From the NCBI RefSeq assembly GCF_017876095.1, contig NZ_JAGINM010000001.1:62001-126000 (forward strand): 64,000 bases of DNA. The letters run 5' to 3'. Positions within the stretch are counted from its first letter, which is position 1; each line of letters begins with the position of its first letter. Shown here one piece after another: positions 17,622 to 28,095 of this stretch. The DNA is from Azospirillum agricola (GTDB taxonomy: Bacteria > Pseudomonadota > Alphaproteobacteria > Azospirillales > Azospirillaceae). Under the pieces are notes generated by a model, which made no database searches, was not told the origin of the DNA, and saw only the letters and a program-made list of their open reading frames with translations. The position numbers and the translations under genes were made by a program.

Positions 17622-17984
17622 CTATTTCCGCCCGTCGCCGTAGCGGCGGCAGTCGCGTTCGTCGGTGCCGCGCTCCGCCCGTCCGCCGTTGGAGGTGCGG
17701 TAACCCGGGTCGTCGCAGCGCCCGTTGTTGGCGTAGCGCCGGTCCTGGTAGGAGTTGCGGCCACCATGGGAGTCGTGGTGGTGGCGGCCCGACGACGCGT
17801 AGCGGCGGCGGTCGTAATCGTTGTCGTTGTCGTCCGACGCGGTGGCGGCCAGCACGCCAAGCCCGACCACGGCGGCGCCGATCAGCAGCGCTGTCCCCGT
17901 GTCGTCCGATCCGTTGTTGCCGGCGCAACCCGACAGCGCGATCGAGCCGGCGAGCGCCGTGACGGCAAGAAACCTGAAGCGCAT
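17622..17984 (-). CDS. small lipoprotein, Asp/Arg/His-rich
   Basis: A 120-residue predicted lipoprotein. The signal peptide MRFRFLAVTALAGSIALSGC ends in lipobox LSGC with Cys20. A second hydrophobic stretch (ALLIGAAVVGLGVLAATA) follows, then a low-complexity hydrophilic tail rich in Asp, Asn, Arg, His and Tyr (SGRHHHDSHGGRNSYQDRR). The start ATG 17984 has GGGAGGGG ahead. No enzymatic motif is visible; a structural or envelope role is possible. Located between rplY and prs. Confidence 0.7.
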   Translation of the reverse strand: MRFRFLAVTALAGSIALSGCAGNNGSDDTGTALLIGAAVVGLGVLAATASDDNDNDYDRRRYASSGRHHHDSHGGRNSYQDRRYANNGRCDDPGYRTSNGGRAERGTDERDCRRYGDGRK

Positions 17985-18077
17985 GACGACCCCTCCCGCT
18001 GTACTGTTCAACCGATGAACAGCCCCGGAGCCGATTGTCATCCACACAATCGCAGTTTTGCGACGGATTTCACGGGA

Positions 18078-18119
18078 TGAAACAAAACGACCCTTTCCGT
18101 CCGGCGACGGAAAGGGTCG
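18078..18119 (-). terminator. rho-independent terminator of prs
   Basis: A perfect 14-bp stem (18088-18101 with 18106-18119) with a four-base loop, followed on the minus strand by TTTTGTTTC. Confidence 0.88.
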
Positions 18120-18145
18120 AACTCTTGCGAGCCTTAGGTGCTGTC

Positions 18146-19084
<939 letters not shown>

Positions 19085-19281
19085 CGGAGTCGGCTCTCTT
19101 TGCAGGGAAACGGCTCAAGTGCGCCCGCCGCTGCCGCGCCGTCGCCCCTTGAAAACGGGGCGGACCATAACAAAGGGGCGTGCCTATGTAAACGTTCCAT
19201 GACGCCGGGGCCGACCCGGATGGGGAAACCCGACCTGCGCCGGTGGCATGGCCGTCGGAGCCCGCCGGTTGCCGCGGCGGA

Positions 19282-19716
19282 TCATCGGACGGGCGCGCAG
19301 ACGAGTCCTGGAATCTTCGCGAGATGGGTCTTCAGCGGCAGGTCGCCGCGGGTGAAATGGTCGAGGAACCAGAAGGGCAGCAGGTGGTCGGCCTTTTCCT
19401 TGGCGTAGCCGAAGGCGAAGGCCGATTCCCGTTCGTCGACCTGGGCGATGATGTCGTCGAGCAGCAGGACCAGCCGGCGGTGCTGCGACCGGTGGTCGGC
19501 GAGCAGCGGGTAGCGGATTGCCGCCTGCACCCGTTCCTCCTGCTCGAAATGGCGGAAGGCGAGGGCGCGCAGCCGTTCCAGCAGGGCGATGGCGCGGGGG
19601 CGCTGCTCCTCTTCGCCGGGCAGGGCGACGAAATGGCGGATCAGTTCGTTCAGCCGGTGGTGGTCGTCGTCGAGCGCGCCCCGGTCGATGCTCATCGTGT
19701 CGCGCCATTCCAGCAT
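19282..19716 (-). CDS. bacteriohemerythrin
   Basis: A 144-residue four-helix protein carrying a non-haem di-iron oxygen-binding site. Ligand motifs in order are DDDHHRLNELI, HFEQEE, HRSQHRRLV and a C-terminal H-x5-D-x4-H type HFTRGDLPLKTH. The start ATG 19716 (MLEWRDTMS) has GGGAGG ahead, which decides against the longer frame from 19749. Such proteins are linked to oxygen sensing or delivery, relevant for a microaerobic lifestyle. It stands alone. Confidence 0.9.
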   Translation of the reverse strand: MLEWRDTMSIDRGALDDDHHRLNELIRHFVALPGEEEQRPRAIALLERLRALAFRHFEQEERVQAAIRYPLLADHRSQHRRLVLLLDDIIAQVDERESAFAFGYAKEKADHLLPFWFLDHFTRGDLPLKTHLAKIPGLVCAPVR

Positions 19717-19885
19717 GCCACGGCCTCCCGGTTTTCGCCCTTTCGCCACCGAATCATCGCGCGAACGTCGTCCGGCCGCAATCGCGTCAAAGGCCGAAGA
19801 CTTTCGTCATAAACGATCGGCGGCCCGAAGCACCCACCGGTCGGCGGGCGGCCGGCGGCGACAAGATCAACCCCTGGGGGAGGGT

Positions 19886-20653
19886 TCAGCCCTGGAGGAC
19901 GATGGAGGACAGGCCGCGCCCGTAATCCGACTCGCCCTTCAGGCAGGAGCGGCGGTAGCTGAAGAAACGGTCCTCCTCGGCCACCGTGTCGTTGGGGCAG
20001 CGCTGGATCACCGCGACCCCGGCGTCGCCCAGCCGGCGGGTGACGTAGGCCGGCAGGTCGAACAGGAAATGGCCGTCGCGGCGGGCCGGGGCGAAATAGT
20101 CGCGGTTGCGCTCGTCCTCCTCCAGGAAGGGGGCGGGGAATTCCGGCCCGACCTCGTAGGAACGCTGGGCGATGCAGGGACCGATGCAGGCGACGATGCG
20201 GTTGGGCTTGGCCCCCAGCTCGATCATGCGGGCGACGGTCGCCTCCAGCACACCGCCCTTGGCGCCCTTCCAGCCGGCGTGCGCCGCGCCGATGACGCGG
20301 GCCTTGGTGTCGGCCAGCAGCACCGGGGCGCAGTCGGCGGTCAGGATGCCGAGCGCGATCCCCGTCTGGCGGGTCGCCATGGCGTCGGCCTTCGGCGCGG
20401 TCTCCGGAGTCCACGGCTCCTCGACCACGACGCAGGTCGGGCTGTGGATCTGGTGGCAGGTGACGAGGTGGCTGGACGGCACCTCCATCCGCGCGGCGGC
20501 GCGGGCGCGGTTCTCATGCACGGCGGCCGGTGCGTCGGAGGAGCCGAGCCCGCAGTTCAGCGAGGCGTAGAGGCCGGTGGAGACGCCGCCGCTGCGGGTG
20601 AAAAAGGCGTGGCGGATGTGGGTGATGTCGTTCAGCGCGCCGAGTGTGATCAC
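19886..20653 (-). CDS. pgeF: peptidoglycan editing factor PgeF (YfiH/laccase-domain family)
   Basis: A 255-residue Cu/Zn-binding protein that hydrolyses misincorporated L-Ser-containing muropeptide precursors. The metal ligands lie in VTCHQIHS, LTADCAPV and AHAGWKGA, followed by CIGPCI and YEVG. The start is GTG 20653, chosen for the GGGAAGGA site ten bases upstream; the frame remains open further upstream only through the end of the neighbouring gene. It closes a likely hldD-lgt-midA-pgeF transcript. Confidence 0.92.
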   Translation of the reverse strand: MITLGALNDITHIRHAFFTRSGGVSTGLYASLNCGLGSSDAPAAVHENRARAAARMEVPSSHLVTCHQIHSPTCVVVEEPWTPETAPKADAMATRQTGIALGILTADCAPVLLADTKARVIGAAHAGWKGAKGGVLEATVARMIELGAKPNRIVACIGPCIAQRSYEVGPEFPAPFLEEDERNRDYFAPARRDGHFLFDLPAYVTRRLGDAGVAVIQRCPNDTVAEEDRFFSYRRSCLKGESDYGRGLSSIVLQG

Positions 20654-20702
20654 GAACGCCGTCCTTCCCTGTCTCTGTCCCGGATCCGATTGGTTCGGAC
20701 CC

Positions 20703-21881
20703 TTACTCGGTTTGTGCCTGCGCGGGCTCGAAGCCGGCGGGGGCGGTGCCCCCGCTGAAGACTCCGGGCGTGGTGAGCGCAAGCGCCTTGAACAGCGTGC
20801 CCATTTGCTCCGGTCCGATCAAGCGGCCGAGCGCGGAGCGGATGTCGGCGGCCTGCGCGGGGGTGGCCTTGGCGGAGAGCATGGCGGCGCGCTGGCGGAT
20901 GCCGAGCCGCTCCAGCCATTCCCCCTGGTCCACCGTGCCGAAGGCGTCGGCCCCGGCGGCCCTGGCGGCGGCGGCGAGCGCGGCGAAATCGACATGCGCG
21001 GTCAGGTCGGCCTCGCCGGGATCGTCGAGCGCCGGGGCGTAGGCGTGGCGGCGCAGCGCCTGGAGCGTGTCGCCCACCGCAGGCCCGTGGGCGTAGCCGT
21101 AATCGACGATCAGCGCCGCGCCGGGGTGGGCGGCCAGCCGTGCCCCGATGGCCCCGGCGACGGAGAGCGAGGCGGGGGAGACCTCGACGACGCTGCCCTC
21201 CGGGGCGGTGTCGCGCAGGGGCCCGGGCACCAGCCGGCTGCCGGAGCTGCCGAACGCCTCCAGCACGAAGCGGAAGCGCGGCGCCTCCTGCGTCGCGGCC
21301 GGGCCTTCCGCCGGATCGAGGTCGATCAGGCGTTCGAACCAGCCGTGGCTGGTCTTCTGCACCTGACGGATCGGCAGCGCGTCGAAGAACTCGTTGGCGA
21401 TCAGCAGGGTGGGGCCCTCGGGAACCTCCTCCAGCCGGTCGTGCCAGTGGACGGCGACGGAGTCGCCCAGCGTCTCGCGCTGGCGGGCGCGCAGCGTCGG
21501 GCTGGTCTCGACCAGATGGACGATGGCGCCTTCCACGAAGGCCGGCACCACGGCGGCGGCGCGCAGCGCGTCGCGCATCAGGGTGCCGCGTCCGGGACCC
21601 AGCTCGACCAGATGGAAGGGGGTGGGGCCGCCGAGCCGCGCCCATGTGTCCACGCACCACAGCCCGACCAGCTCGCCGAACATCTGGCTGATTTCCGGCG
21701 CGGTGGTGAAATCGCCGCCGGCGCCGAACGGGTCCTGGCGCGTGTAGTAGCCGAAGCGGGGGTGGCCCAGCGCCTCGGCCATGAAGGCGCCGACGCTGAG
21801 CGGACCGTCCACGACGATGCGGCGGGCCAGCAGCCGGGCGAGCGTGTCGCCGCCCCTTTCTTCGATTTCGCCCCCGGTCAT
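20703..21881 (-). CDS. MidA/NDUFAF7-family SAM-dependent methyltransferase
   Basis: A 392-residue protein of the DUF185/MidA family. Its mitochondrial homologue NDUFAF7 methylates an arginine in complex I subunit NDUFS2; the bacterial substrate is less clear. Family signatures are FGYYTRQDPFGAGGDF, TTAPEISQMFGELVG and motif I ELGPGRGTLM, then ANEFFDALPIRQ. The start overlaps the lgt stop as ATGA (21878-21881), implying translational coupling. The C-terminus has an Ala/Gly/Pro-rich end. Confidence 0.88.
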   Translation of the reverse strand: MTGGEIEERGGDTLARLLARRIVVDGPLSVGAFMAEALGHPRFGYYTRQDPFGAGGDFTTAPEISQMFGELVGLWCVDTWARLGGPTPFHLVELGPGRGTLMRDALRAAAVVPAFVEGAIVHLVETSPTLRARQRETLGDSVAVHWHDRLEEVPEGPTLLIANEFFDALPIRQVQKTSHGWFERLIDLDPAEGPAATQEAPRFRFVLEAFGSSGSRLVPGPLRDTAPEGSVVEVSPASLSVAGAIGARLAAHPGAALIVDYGYAHGPAVGDTLQALRRHAYAPALDDPGEADLTAHVDFAALAAAARAAGADAFGTVDQGEWLERLGIRQRAAMLSAKATPAQAADIRSALGRLIGPEQMGTLFKALALTTPGVFSGGTAPAGFEPAQAQTE

Positions 21882-22690
21882 GCCGGCAGCGCCGTCCGCC
21901 GCCCGCCGCGCAGCACCAGCCACAGCCCGATGGCGACCATCGGCAGCGACAGCAGCTGGCCCATGGTGGCCCCGGCGAACAGGAAGCCCAACTGCGGGTC
22001 GGGCTCGCGGAAGAATTCGACGATGATGCGCGACAGGCCGTAGCCGATGAAGAACAGCCCGCCCACCGTGCCGGGACGGCGGCGGACGGCCGGCGTGTGC
22101 ATGGCGATGGCGAGGATGATGAAGAGGACCAGCCCTTCCAGCGCCGCCTCGTAGAGCTGGCTGGGGTGGCGCGGCACCTGGAGCGGGTCGCGCGGGAACA
22201 CCATCGCCCAGGCGAAGTCCGGCGCCGGGCGGCCGTACAGCTCGCCGTTGATGAAGTTGGCGATGCGGCCGAAGAACAGGCCGATCGGCGCGCAGGCGGC
22301 GACGATGTCGCCGAAGACGAAGGCGGAGATCGTCCGCCGCCAGCAGAACAGCGCGATGGCCAGCAGCACGCCGATCATGCCGCCGTGGAACGACATGCCG
22401 CCGTGCCAGACCTGGAGCGCGTCCAGCGGGTTCGCCGCGTAGTAGGGCAGATTGTAGAACAGCACGTAGCCCAGCCGGCCGCCCAGGATGGTGCCGATCA
22501 CCGCCCAGGTCAGGAAATCGTCGAAATCCTCCGGCGTCGGCCGGCTGTCGGCGTCGAGCCGGGCCAGCCGCAGGCAGTAGCGCCAGCCCAGCACGAAGCC
22601 GGCCAGATAGGCCAGCGCGTACCAGCGGATGACGACCGGCCCGACGGCGAGGGCGACCGGGTCGATGGCGGGAAACGGGATGGCCAGCAT
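21878..22690 (-). CDS. lgt: prolipoprotein diacylglyceryl transferase
   Basis: A 270-residue inner-membrane enzyme adding diacylglycerol to the lipobox Cys of prelipoproteins. About seven membrane segments are visible, with MSFHGGMIG, the signature GRIANFINGELYGRP and PRHPSQLYEAALEG. It starts 11 bases after the hldD stop and overlaps the next gene by four bases. Confidence 0.96.
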   Translation of the reverse strand: MLAIPFPAIDPVALAVGPVVIRWYALAYLAGFVLGWRYCLRLARLDADSRPTPEDFDDFLTWAVIGTILGGRLGYVLFYNLPYYAANPLDALQVWHGGMSFHGGMIGVLLAIALFCWRRTISAFVFGDIVAACAPIGLFFGRIANFINGELYGRPAPDFAWAMVFPRDPLQVPRHPSQLYEAALEGLVLFIILAIAMHTPAVRRRPGTVGGLFFIGYGLSRIIVEFFREPDPQLGFLFAGATMGQLLSLPMVAIGLWLVLRGGRRTALPA

Positions 22691-22701
22691 GAAATCTCCG
22701 C

Positions 22702-23688
22702 TCAGCGGTACGGGTCGGGGCGGGACAGGAAATCCTGCACGTAGCGCCGGACCCCCTCTTCCAGCTCGGTGAAGGGCTGGTCGAACCCGGCGGCGCGCAG
22801 ACGCTCCGTCTTCGCTTGCGTGAAATATTGGTATTTGCCGCGCAGATGCTCGGGCATGTCGAAGTACTCCACTCGGGGAGCCTGCCCGAGTGCTTCGAAG
22901 GTCGCCAGCGCCAGATCCTTGAAGCTGCGGGCCTTTCCGGTGCCGACGTTGAACAGGCCGCTGACCTCCGGGTGGTCGTGCAGCCACAGCATGACCGCCA
23001 CGCAATCGTCGACGAAGATGAAGTCGCGCAGTTGGCCGCCGTCCTCGAAACCGTCCTTGTGCGACTTGAACAGGCGCGCGGGCTGGCCGGCGGCAAGCTG
23101 GGGATGCAGCTTGGCGACGACGCTCATCATGTCGCCCTTGTGGGCCTCGTTCGGGCCGTAGACGTTGAAGAACTTCAGCCCGGCCCATTGCGGCGGCGTC
23201 AGGTCGGCGCTGGCGACGGCGCGGGCGACGTGCCGGTCGATCAGGTGCTTGGACCAGCCATAGGCGTTGAGCGGGCGCAGCCTCGCCAGCGCCTCGCTGG
23301 AGCCGTCGTCGTCGAAGCCGGCCGAACCGTCGCCGTAGGTCGCGGCGGAGGAGGCGTAGATCAGCCGGCAGCCGCGCCACGCGCACCAGCGCCAGAGATC
23401 CAGCGTCAGCGCGACGTTGTTGGCGACGATCTTGTCGACGTCGCGCTCGGTGGTGGCGGAGATGGCGCCGAGGTGGAAGATCGTGTCGATCTCGGCGGCG
23501 TGCTGGTCGAGGAAGGCCAGCGTGTTCTCGGGGGCGACCAGGGTGGCGACCTCGCGCTTGGCGAGGTTCTGCCATTTCTCGCCGTCGCGGAAGCGGTCGA
23601 CCACCGCGACGTCGACGATGCCGCGCGCCGCCAGCGCCGCGACGAGGTTGGAGCCGATGAAGCCGGCCCCGCCGGTGACCACGATCAT
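22702..23688 (-). CDS. hldD: ADP-L-glycero-D-manno-heptose 6-epimerase
   Basis: A 328-residue extended-SDR epimerase supplying heptose for the LPS core. The NADP-binding motif is VTGGAGFIGSN (residues 4-14). The active-site Ser/Tyr/Lys are in YASSAATYGDG and NAYGWSKHLID, and a conserved FNVYGPNEAHKG segment follows. It is the first gene of the lgt-midA-pgeF run. That NAD-epimerase and lipoprotein enzyme are adjacent suggests envelope-related grouping, though this could be chance. Confidence 0.93.
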   Translation of the reverse strand: MIVVTGGAGFIGSNLVAALAARGIVDVAVVDRFRDGEKWQNLAKREVATLVAPENTLAFLDQHAAEIDTIFHLGAISATTERDVDKIVANNVALTLDLWRWCAWRGCRLIYASSAATYGDGSAGFDDDGSSEALARLRPLNAYGWSKHLIDRHVARAVASADLTPPQWAGLKFFNVYGPNEAHKGDMMSVVAKLHPQLAAGQPARLFKSHKDGFEDGGQLRDFIFVDDCVAVMLWLHDHPEVSGLFNVGTGKARSFKDLALATFEALGQAPRVEYFDMPEHLRGKYQYFTQAKTERLRAAGFDQPFTELEEGVRRYVQDFLSRPDPYR

Positions 23689-23777
23689 GCCGCTGTCCGC
23701 TGTTGCTTGACGCTGCCGGACTTATAGGCGGGGCGTGGCGTGGGGGCAAGGTTGTGGGGAAGTGGTCGCTCCGCGTG

Positions 23778-23883
23778 CCCCCACCCTTACCTCCCCCGCT
23801 GGGCGGGGGAGGGGACTGCCGCCGAACGCCGACAAGGCTCCTGTCCCCTTCCCCCGCCCAGCGGGGGAAGGTCGGGATGGGGG
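23778..23883. repeat. inverted-repeat (REP/BIME-like) element
   Basis: The 106-base element starts with CCCCCACCCTTACCTCCCCC and ends with the near reverse complement, around GCTGGGCGGGGGAGGGGAC and GTCCCCTTCCCCCGCCCAGC. It lies between hldD and the leuA stop and can fold as one long hairpin with a central loop. This resembles dispersed palindromic repeats found between genes in GC-rich proteobacteria and may double as the leuA terminator. Confidence 0.65.
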
Positions 23884-23896
23884 CTCGTGTGCTTGA

Positions 23897-25735
<1,839 letters not shown>

Positions 25736-25740
25736 CTAAG

Positions 25741-25777
25741 TCGCAGCCCCGGCCTCGGCCGGGCGGAGCGGGTGCGA
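25741..25777 (-). other. strong hairpin in the leuA leader
   Basis: On the minus strand CCCGGC, loop CGAG, GCCGGG sits inside a longer pairing, with GCAnCC and GGCTGC flanks. It lies between the leader peptide and leuA where an attenuator terminator would be expected. No T-run follows, so termination is not assured. Confidence 0.4.
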
Positions 25778-25846
25778 TGATCGCTCATGATGTGGTGGAA
25801 CTTCGACCAGTGACGGCAGGAGGACGAACGCGCTTACCCGGACGCT

Positions 25847-25900
25847 TCAGAGCGCCGGGTACGTAAGAAGGAGAGCGGTCGTGCGGTCGATGCAGGTCAT
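25847..25900 (-). CDS. leuL: leucine-rich leader peptide of leuA (attenuator)
   Basis: A 17-residue ORF, MTCIDRTTALLLTYPAL, with three consecutive Leu codons (CTC CTT CTT) and a fourth at the end. It lies on the leuA strand about 245 bases ahead of the gene. Two of the Leu codons are CTT, rare in this genome's CTG/CTC-rich usage, as suits a ribosome-stalling sensor. Its end is embedded in a hairpin, TACCCGGCGCT with AGCGTCCGGGTA (one bulge, CTGA loop). No Shine-Dalgarno is present, and the promoter placement suggests a leaderless start. The role is inferred from the classic leu/trp attenuation pattern. Confidence 0.6.
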   Translation of the reverse strand: MTCIDRTTALLLTYPAL

Positions 25901-25907
25901 GGCGCGC

Positions 25908-25936
25908 ACTGTGCGTAGGCACGGCATCGCTGTCAA
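25908..25936 (-). promoter_or_regulatory. putative promoter of the leu leader-leuA transcript
   Basis: A perfect TTGACA -35 (25931-25936 on the minus strand), a 17-base spacer and a weak -10, CACAGT (25908-25913). The transcript would start about at 25900, the first base of the leader ATG. The position supports the leader, though the -10 is poor. Confidence 0.5.
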
Positions 25937-25963
25937 GCGCCGGATTGCGGACGCCGCCAACCA

Positions 25964-26695
25964 TCACCGGAAAAGATGATACAGCGCCGGCAGCAGCAGC
26001 GCCGTCGCCAGCCCGTTCAGCCCCATGCCCAGCCCGGCGAAGGCGCCGGCCACCTCGTTGACCTGGAGCGCGCGGGCGGTGCCGATGCCGTGGGCCGCCA
26101 CCCCCATGCCGAAGCCGCGCGCGCGCCAGTCCTTCACCCGCACGAGGTTCAGCACCCAGGTGCCGAAGGTGGCGGCGATGATGCCTGTGATGATGACGAA
26201 GACGGCGGTCAGCGAGGGCAGGCCGCCGATCTGCTCCGACACGCCCATGGCGATGGGGGAGGTCACCGACTTCGGCGCCATCGACAGCATCGTCGCCATC
26301 GAGCCGCCGAAGGCCCAGGCCAGCGCCACGGCGCTCAGCGCCGAGGCGGTGGACCCGACCAGCAGCGCCACCAGCATCGCCAGGGCGGAGCGGCGGACCT
26401 GGTTGAACTGGTTGTGGAGCGGCACCGCCAGCGCCACCGTCGCCGGCCCCAACAGGAAATGCACGAACTGCGCGCCGTCGAAATAGGTGCGGTAATCGAT
26501 CCCCGACAGGGTCAGCGCCCCGGTGATCAGCAGCACGGCGATCAGCACCGGATTCAGCACCGGCCGCCGGCCGAAGCGCTCGAACACCCACAGCCCCGCC
26601 TGATAGGCGACCAGCGTCAGCGTCAGCCCGGCGAGCGGGCTGGCCGACAGGTAGACCCAGATTTCGCGCAGGTCGGCGTTCAGCCCGGCGTTCAC
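25964..26695 (-). CDS. lrgB: LrgB/CidB family membrane protein
   Basis: A 243-residue inner-membrane protein with about seven hydrophobic segments and the family motif KSVTSPIAMGVSEQIGG, then AAHGIGTARAL. LrgB works with LrgA in holin-like control of murein hydrolases in Gram-positives; in other bacteria and plant plastids homologues transport glycolate or pyruvate-like acids. The start is GTG 26695, overlapping the lrgA stop as GTGA, so the pair is translationally coupled. Confidence 0.9.
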   Translation of the reverse strand: MNAGLNADLREIWVYLSASPLAGLTLTLVAYQAGLWVFERFGRRPVLNPVLIAVLLITGALTLSGIDYRTYFDGAQFVHFLLGPATVALAVPLHNQFNQVRRSALAMLVALLVGSTASALSAVALAWAFGGSMATMLSMAPKSVTSPIAMGVSEQIGGLPSLTAVFVIITGIIAATFGTWVLNLVRVKDWRARGFGMGVAAHGIGTARALQVNEVAGAFAGLGMGLNGLATALLLPALYHLFR

Positions 26696-27051
26696 GGCCG
26701 CGTCTCCCCGTCGGTGCCGCGGCGCAGCAGGGCGGCCATCAACTTGGCGGTGACGGCGACGCCGAACAGCGTGCTGCCGAACAGGGCGACGGCGATGGGC
26801 AGCGCCTCGGAACCCAGCCGCTCCATGTGGGTCATGACGCCGACCCCGGCCGGGATGAACAGCAGCGACAGGTGGCGCAGGATGCCGCCGGCCGTGTCCT
26901 GCACCGCGCGCGGAACGCCGCCGCGCAGCAGCAGCCCGGCGAAGAGGAGCAGCATGCCGAGGACCGGACCCGGAACCGGCAGATGCAGGAGGCGGGCGAT
27001 CAGCTCCCCCGCCAACTGGCAGAGCAGCAGGATGGTGAGGGTTCCAAGCAT
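26692..27051 (-). CDS. lrgA: LrgA/CidA family holin-like protein
   Basis: A 119-residue protein with four membrane segments (for example LTILLLCQLAGELIARLLHL and GPVLGMLLLFAGLLLRGG). The PGPVLGM motif and the VPRAVQDTAGGILRHLSLLFIPAGVGVM stretch, split here as two helices, are characteristic. The start ATG 27051 is chosen because the conserved first helix begins at once. It is paired with lrgB and divergent from the SRPBCC gene across 240 bases. Confidence 0.88.
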   Translation of the reverse strand: MLGTLTILLLCQLAGELIARLLHLPVPGPVLGMLLLFAGLLLRGGVPRAVQDTAGGILRHLSLLFIPAGVGVMTHMERLGSEALPIAVALFGSTLFGVAVTAKLMAALLRRGTDGETRP

Positions 27052-27291
27052 GGGCGGGCTCCGGAAAGGGCTTTCGGTCGGGCTGTGCGTGAAGGTGGGA
27101 CTATTGCACCGCAGCACGGCGCGTTGCACCGCTCGTCGCCCCGGTCAGCCATGCGGCTCGCGGCGGGCCGGCTCGGGCGTTCCACCGAAGCCGGCCGGAA
27201 CCGGGAAACGAAGCCGCAGCCCGGCTGTTCTCATGTCCGGATGCGCAAGCGCGGATGCCCCTTGGGGGTGTCCTTGACGAGGGAGAGGGGA

Positions 27292-28095
27292 ATGGCGTCG
27301 AACAGTCTGGAGGCGTGGAACCGATCGGCCGGCCGGCTGGTGCCGCCCGGAACTGGCCAGGCCGGGATGGCGGGGCGCTGGGCCGCGATGATGGGCGGAA
27401 CGGCGCTGGGGCTGCTGGGCGCGCGGCGCGGCGGCTGGGGCGGCATGGCGCTCGGCGCGGTCGGTGCCGGGCTGTTCCTGGCCGGTGCCGTTGGGGCCGG
27501 TGCCGTTGGGGCCGTCGCCGCCGGCCGACCGCTGGAGGCGGGGCTCGCGGCGATGCGGCGGGGCGGCGCCCCGGCCCGCCGGCGCCCGCACCGCACGCCG
27601 GAGCGCACCCAGGCCGTCGTCACCATCGCCGCCCCGGCGGAGACCGTGTACCGCTTCTGGCGCAACTTCGCGAACCTGCCGAAGCTGATGCCGTGGCTCG
27701 ACCGTGTCGACGTGCTGTCGGCGACGGAAAGCCACTGGATCGCCAGGGGCGTCGACGGCGAGCCGCTGCGCTGGCGCGCCGTGCTCGACCGCGACGACGA
27801 GAACGCGCTGCTGACCTGGCACACGGCGGGCGAGACTCCGCTGCCGCACCGCGCCTCGCTGATGCTGAAGCCGGCGCCGGGCGACCGTGGGACCGAGGTG
27901 CGGCTGACCCTGGTCCACCGCCACCCGCCGAGCGACGTCGCCCAGCTGCTGGGTCTCGCCCCCGACCGCCAGGGCGAGGAGGCGTTGCGCCGCCTGAAGC
28001 AGCGCATCGAGACCGGCGAGCTGTCCACCCTGGAGCGCCAGCCGCACGGCGAACGCGGGCTCGGCCCCGCCGGCCGGGAGGAGGGCACGCGATGA
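27292..28095 (+). CDS. SRPBCC-family protein with N-terminal membrane segments
   Basis: A 267-residue protein. The N-terminal 85 residues are Gly/Ala-rich with two hydrophobic stretches (MMGGTALGLLGARRGG, MALGAVGAGLFLAGAVGAG). A START/polyketide-cyclase-like domain follows at about residues 105-245: QAVVTIAAPAETVYRFWRNF, LMPWLDRVDVL and ALLTWHTAGETPLPH. Such domains bind hydrophobic ligands; here the ligand is unknown. GGGAGAGGGG lies just before ATG 27292. It overlaps the dehydrogenase by four bases (ATGA), so the two should be made together. Confidence 0.8.
   Translation: MASNSLEAWNRSAGRLVPPGTGQAGMAGRWAAMMGGTALGLLGARRGGWGGMALGAVGAGLFLAGAVGAGAVGAVAAGRPLEAGLAAMRRGGAPARRRPHRTPERTQAVVTIAAPAETVYRFWRNFANLPKLMPWLDRVDVLSATESHWIARGVDGEPLRWRAVLDRDDENALLTWHTAGETPLPHRASLMLKPAPGDRGTEVRLTLVHRHPPSDVAQLLGLAPDRQGEEALRRLKQRIETGELSTLERQPHGERGLGPAGREEGTR

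Noticed and set aside
23778..23883. CRISPR-like repeat
   Set aside because: It is one inverted pair without regularly spaced direct repeats or cas genes.
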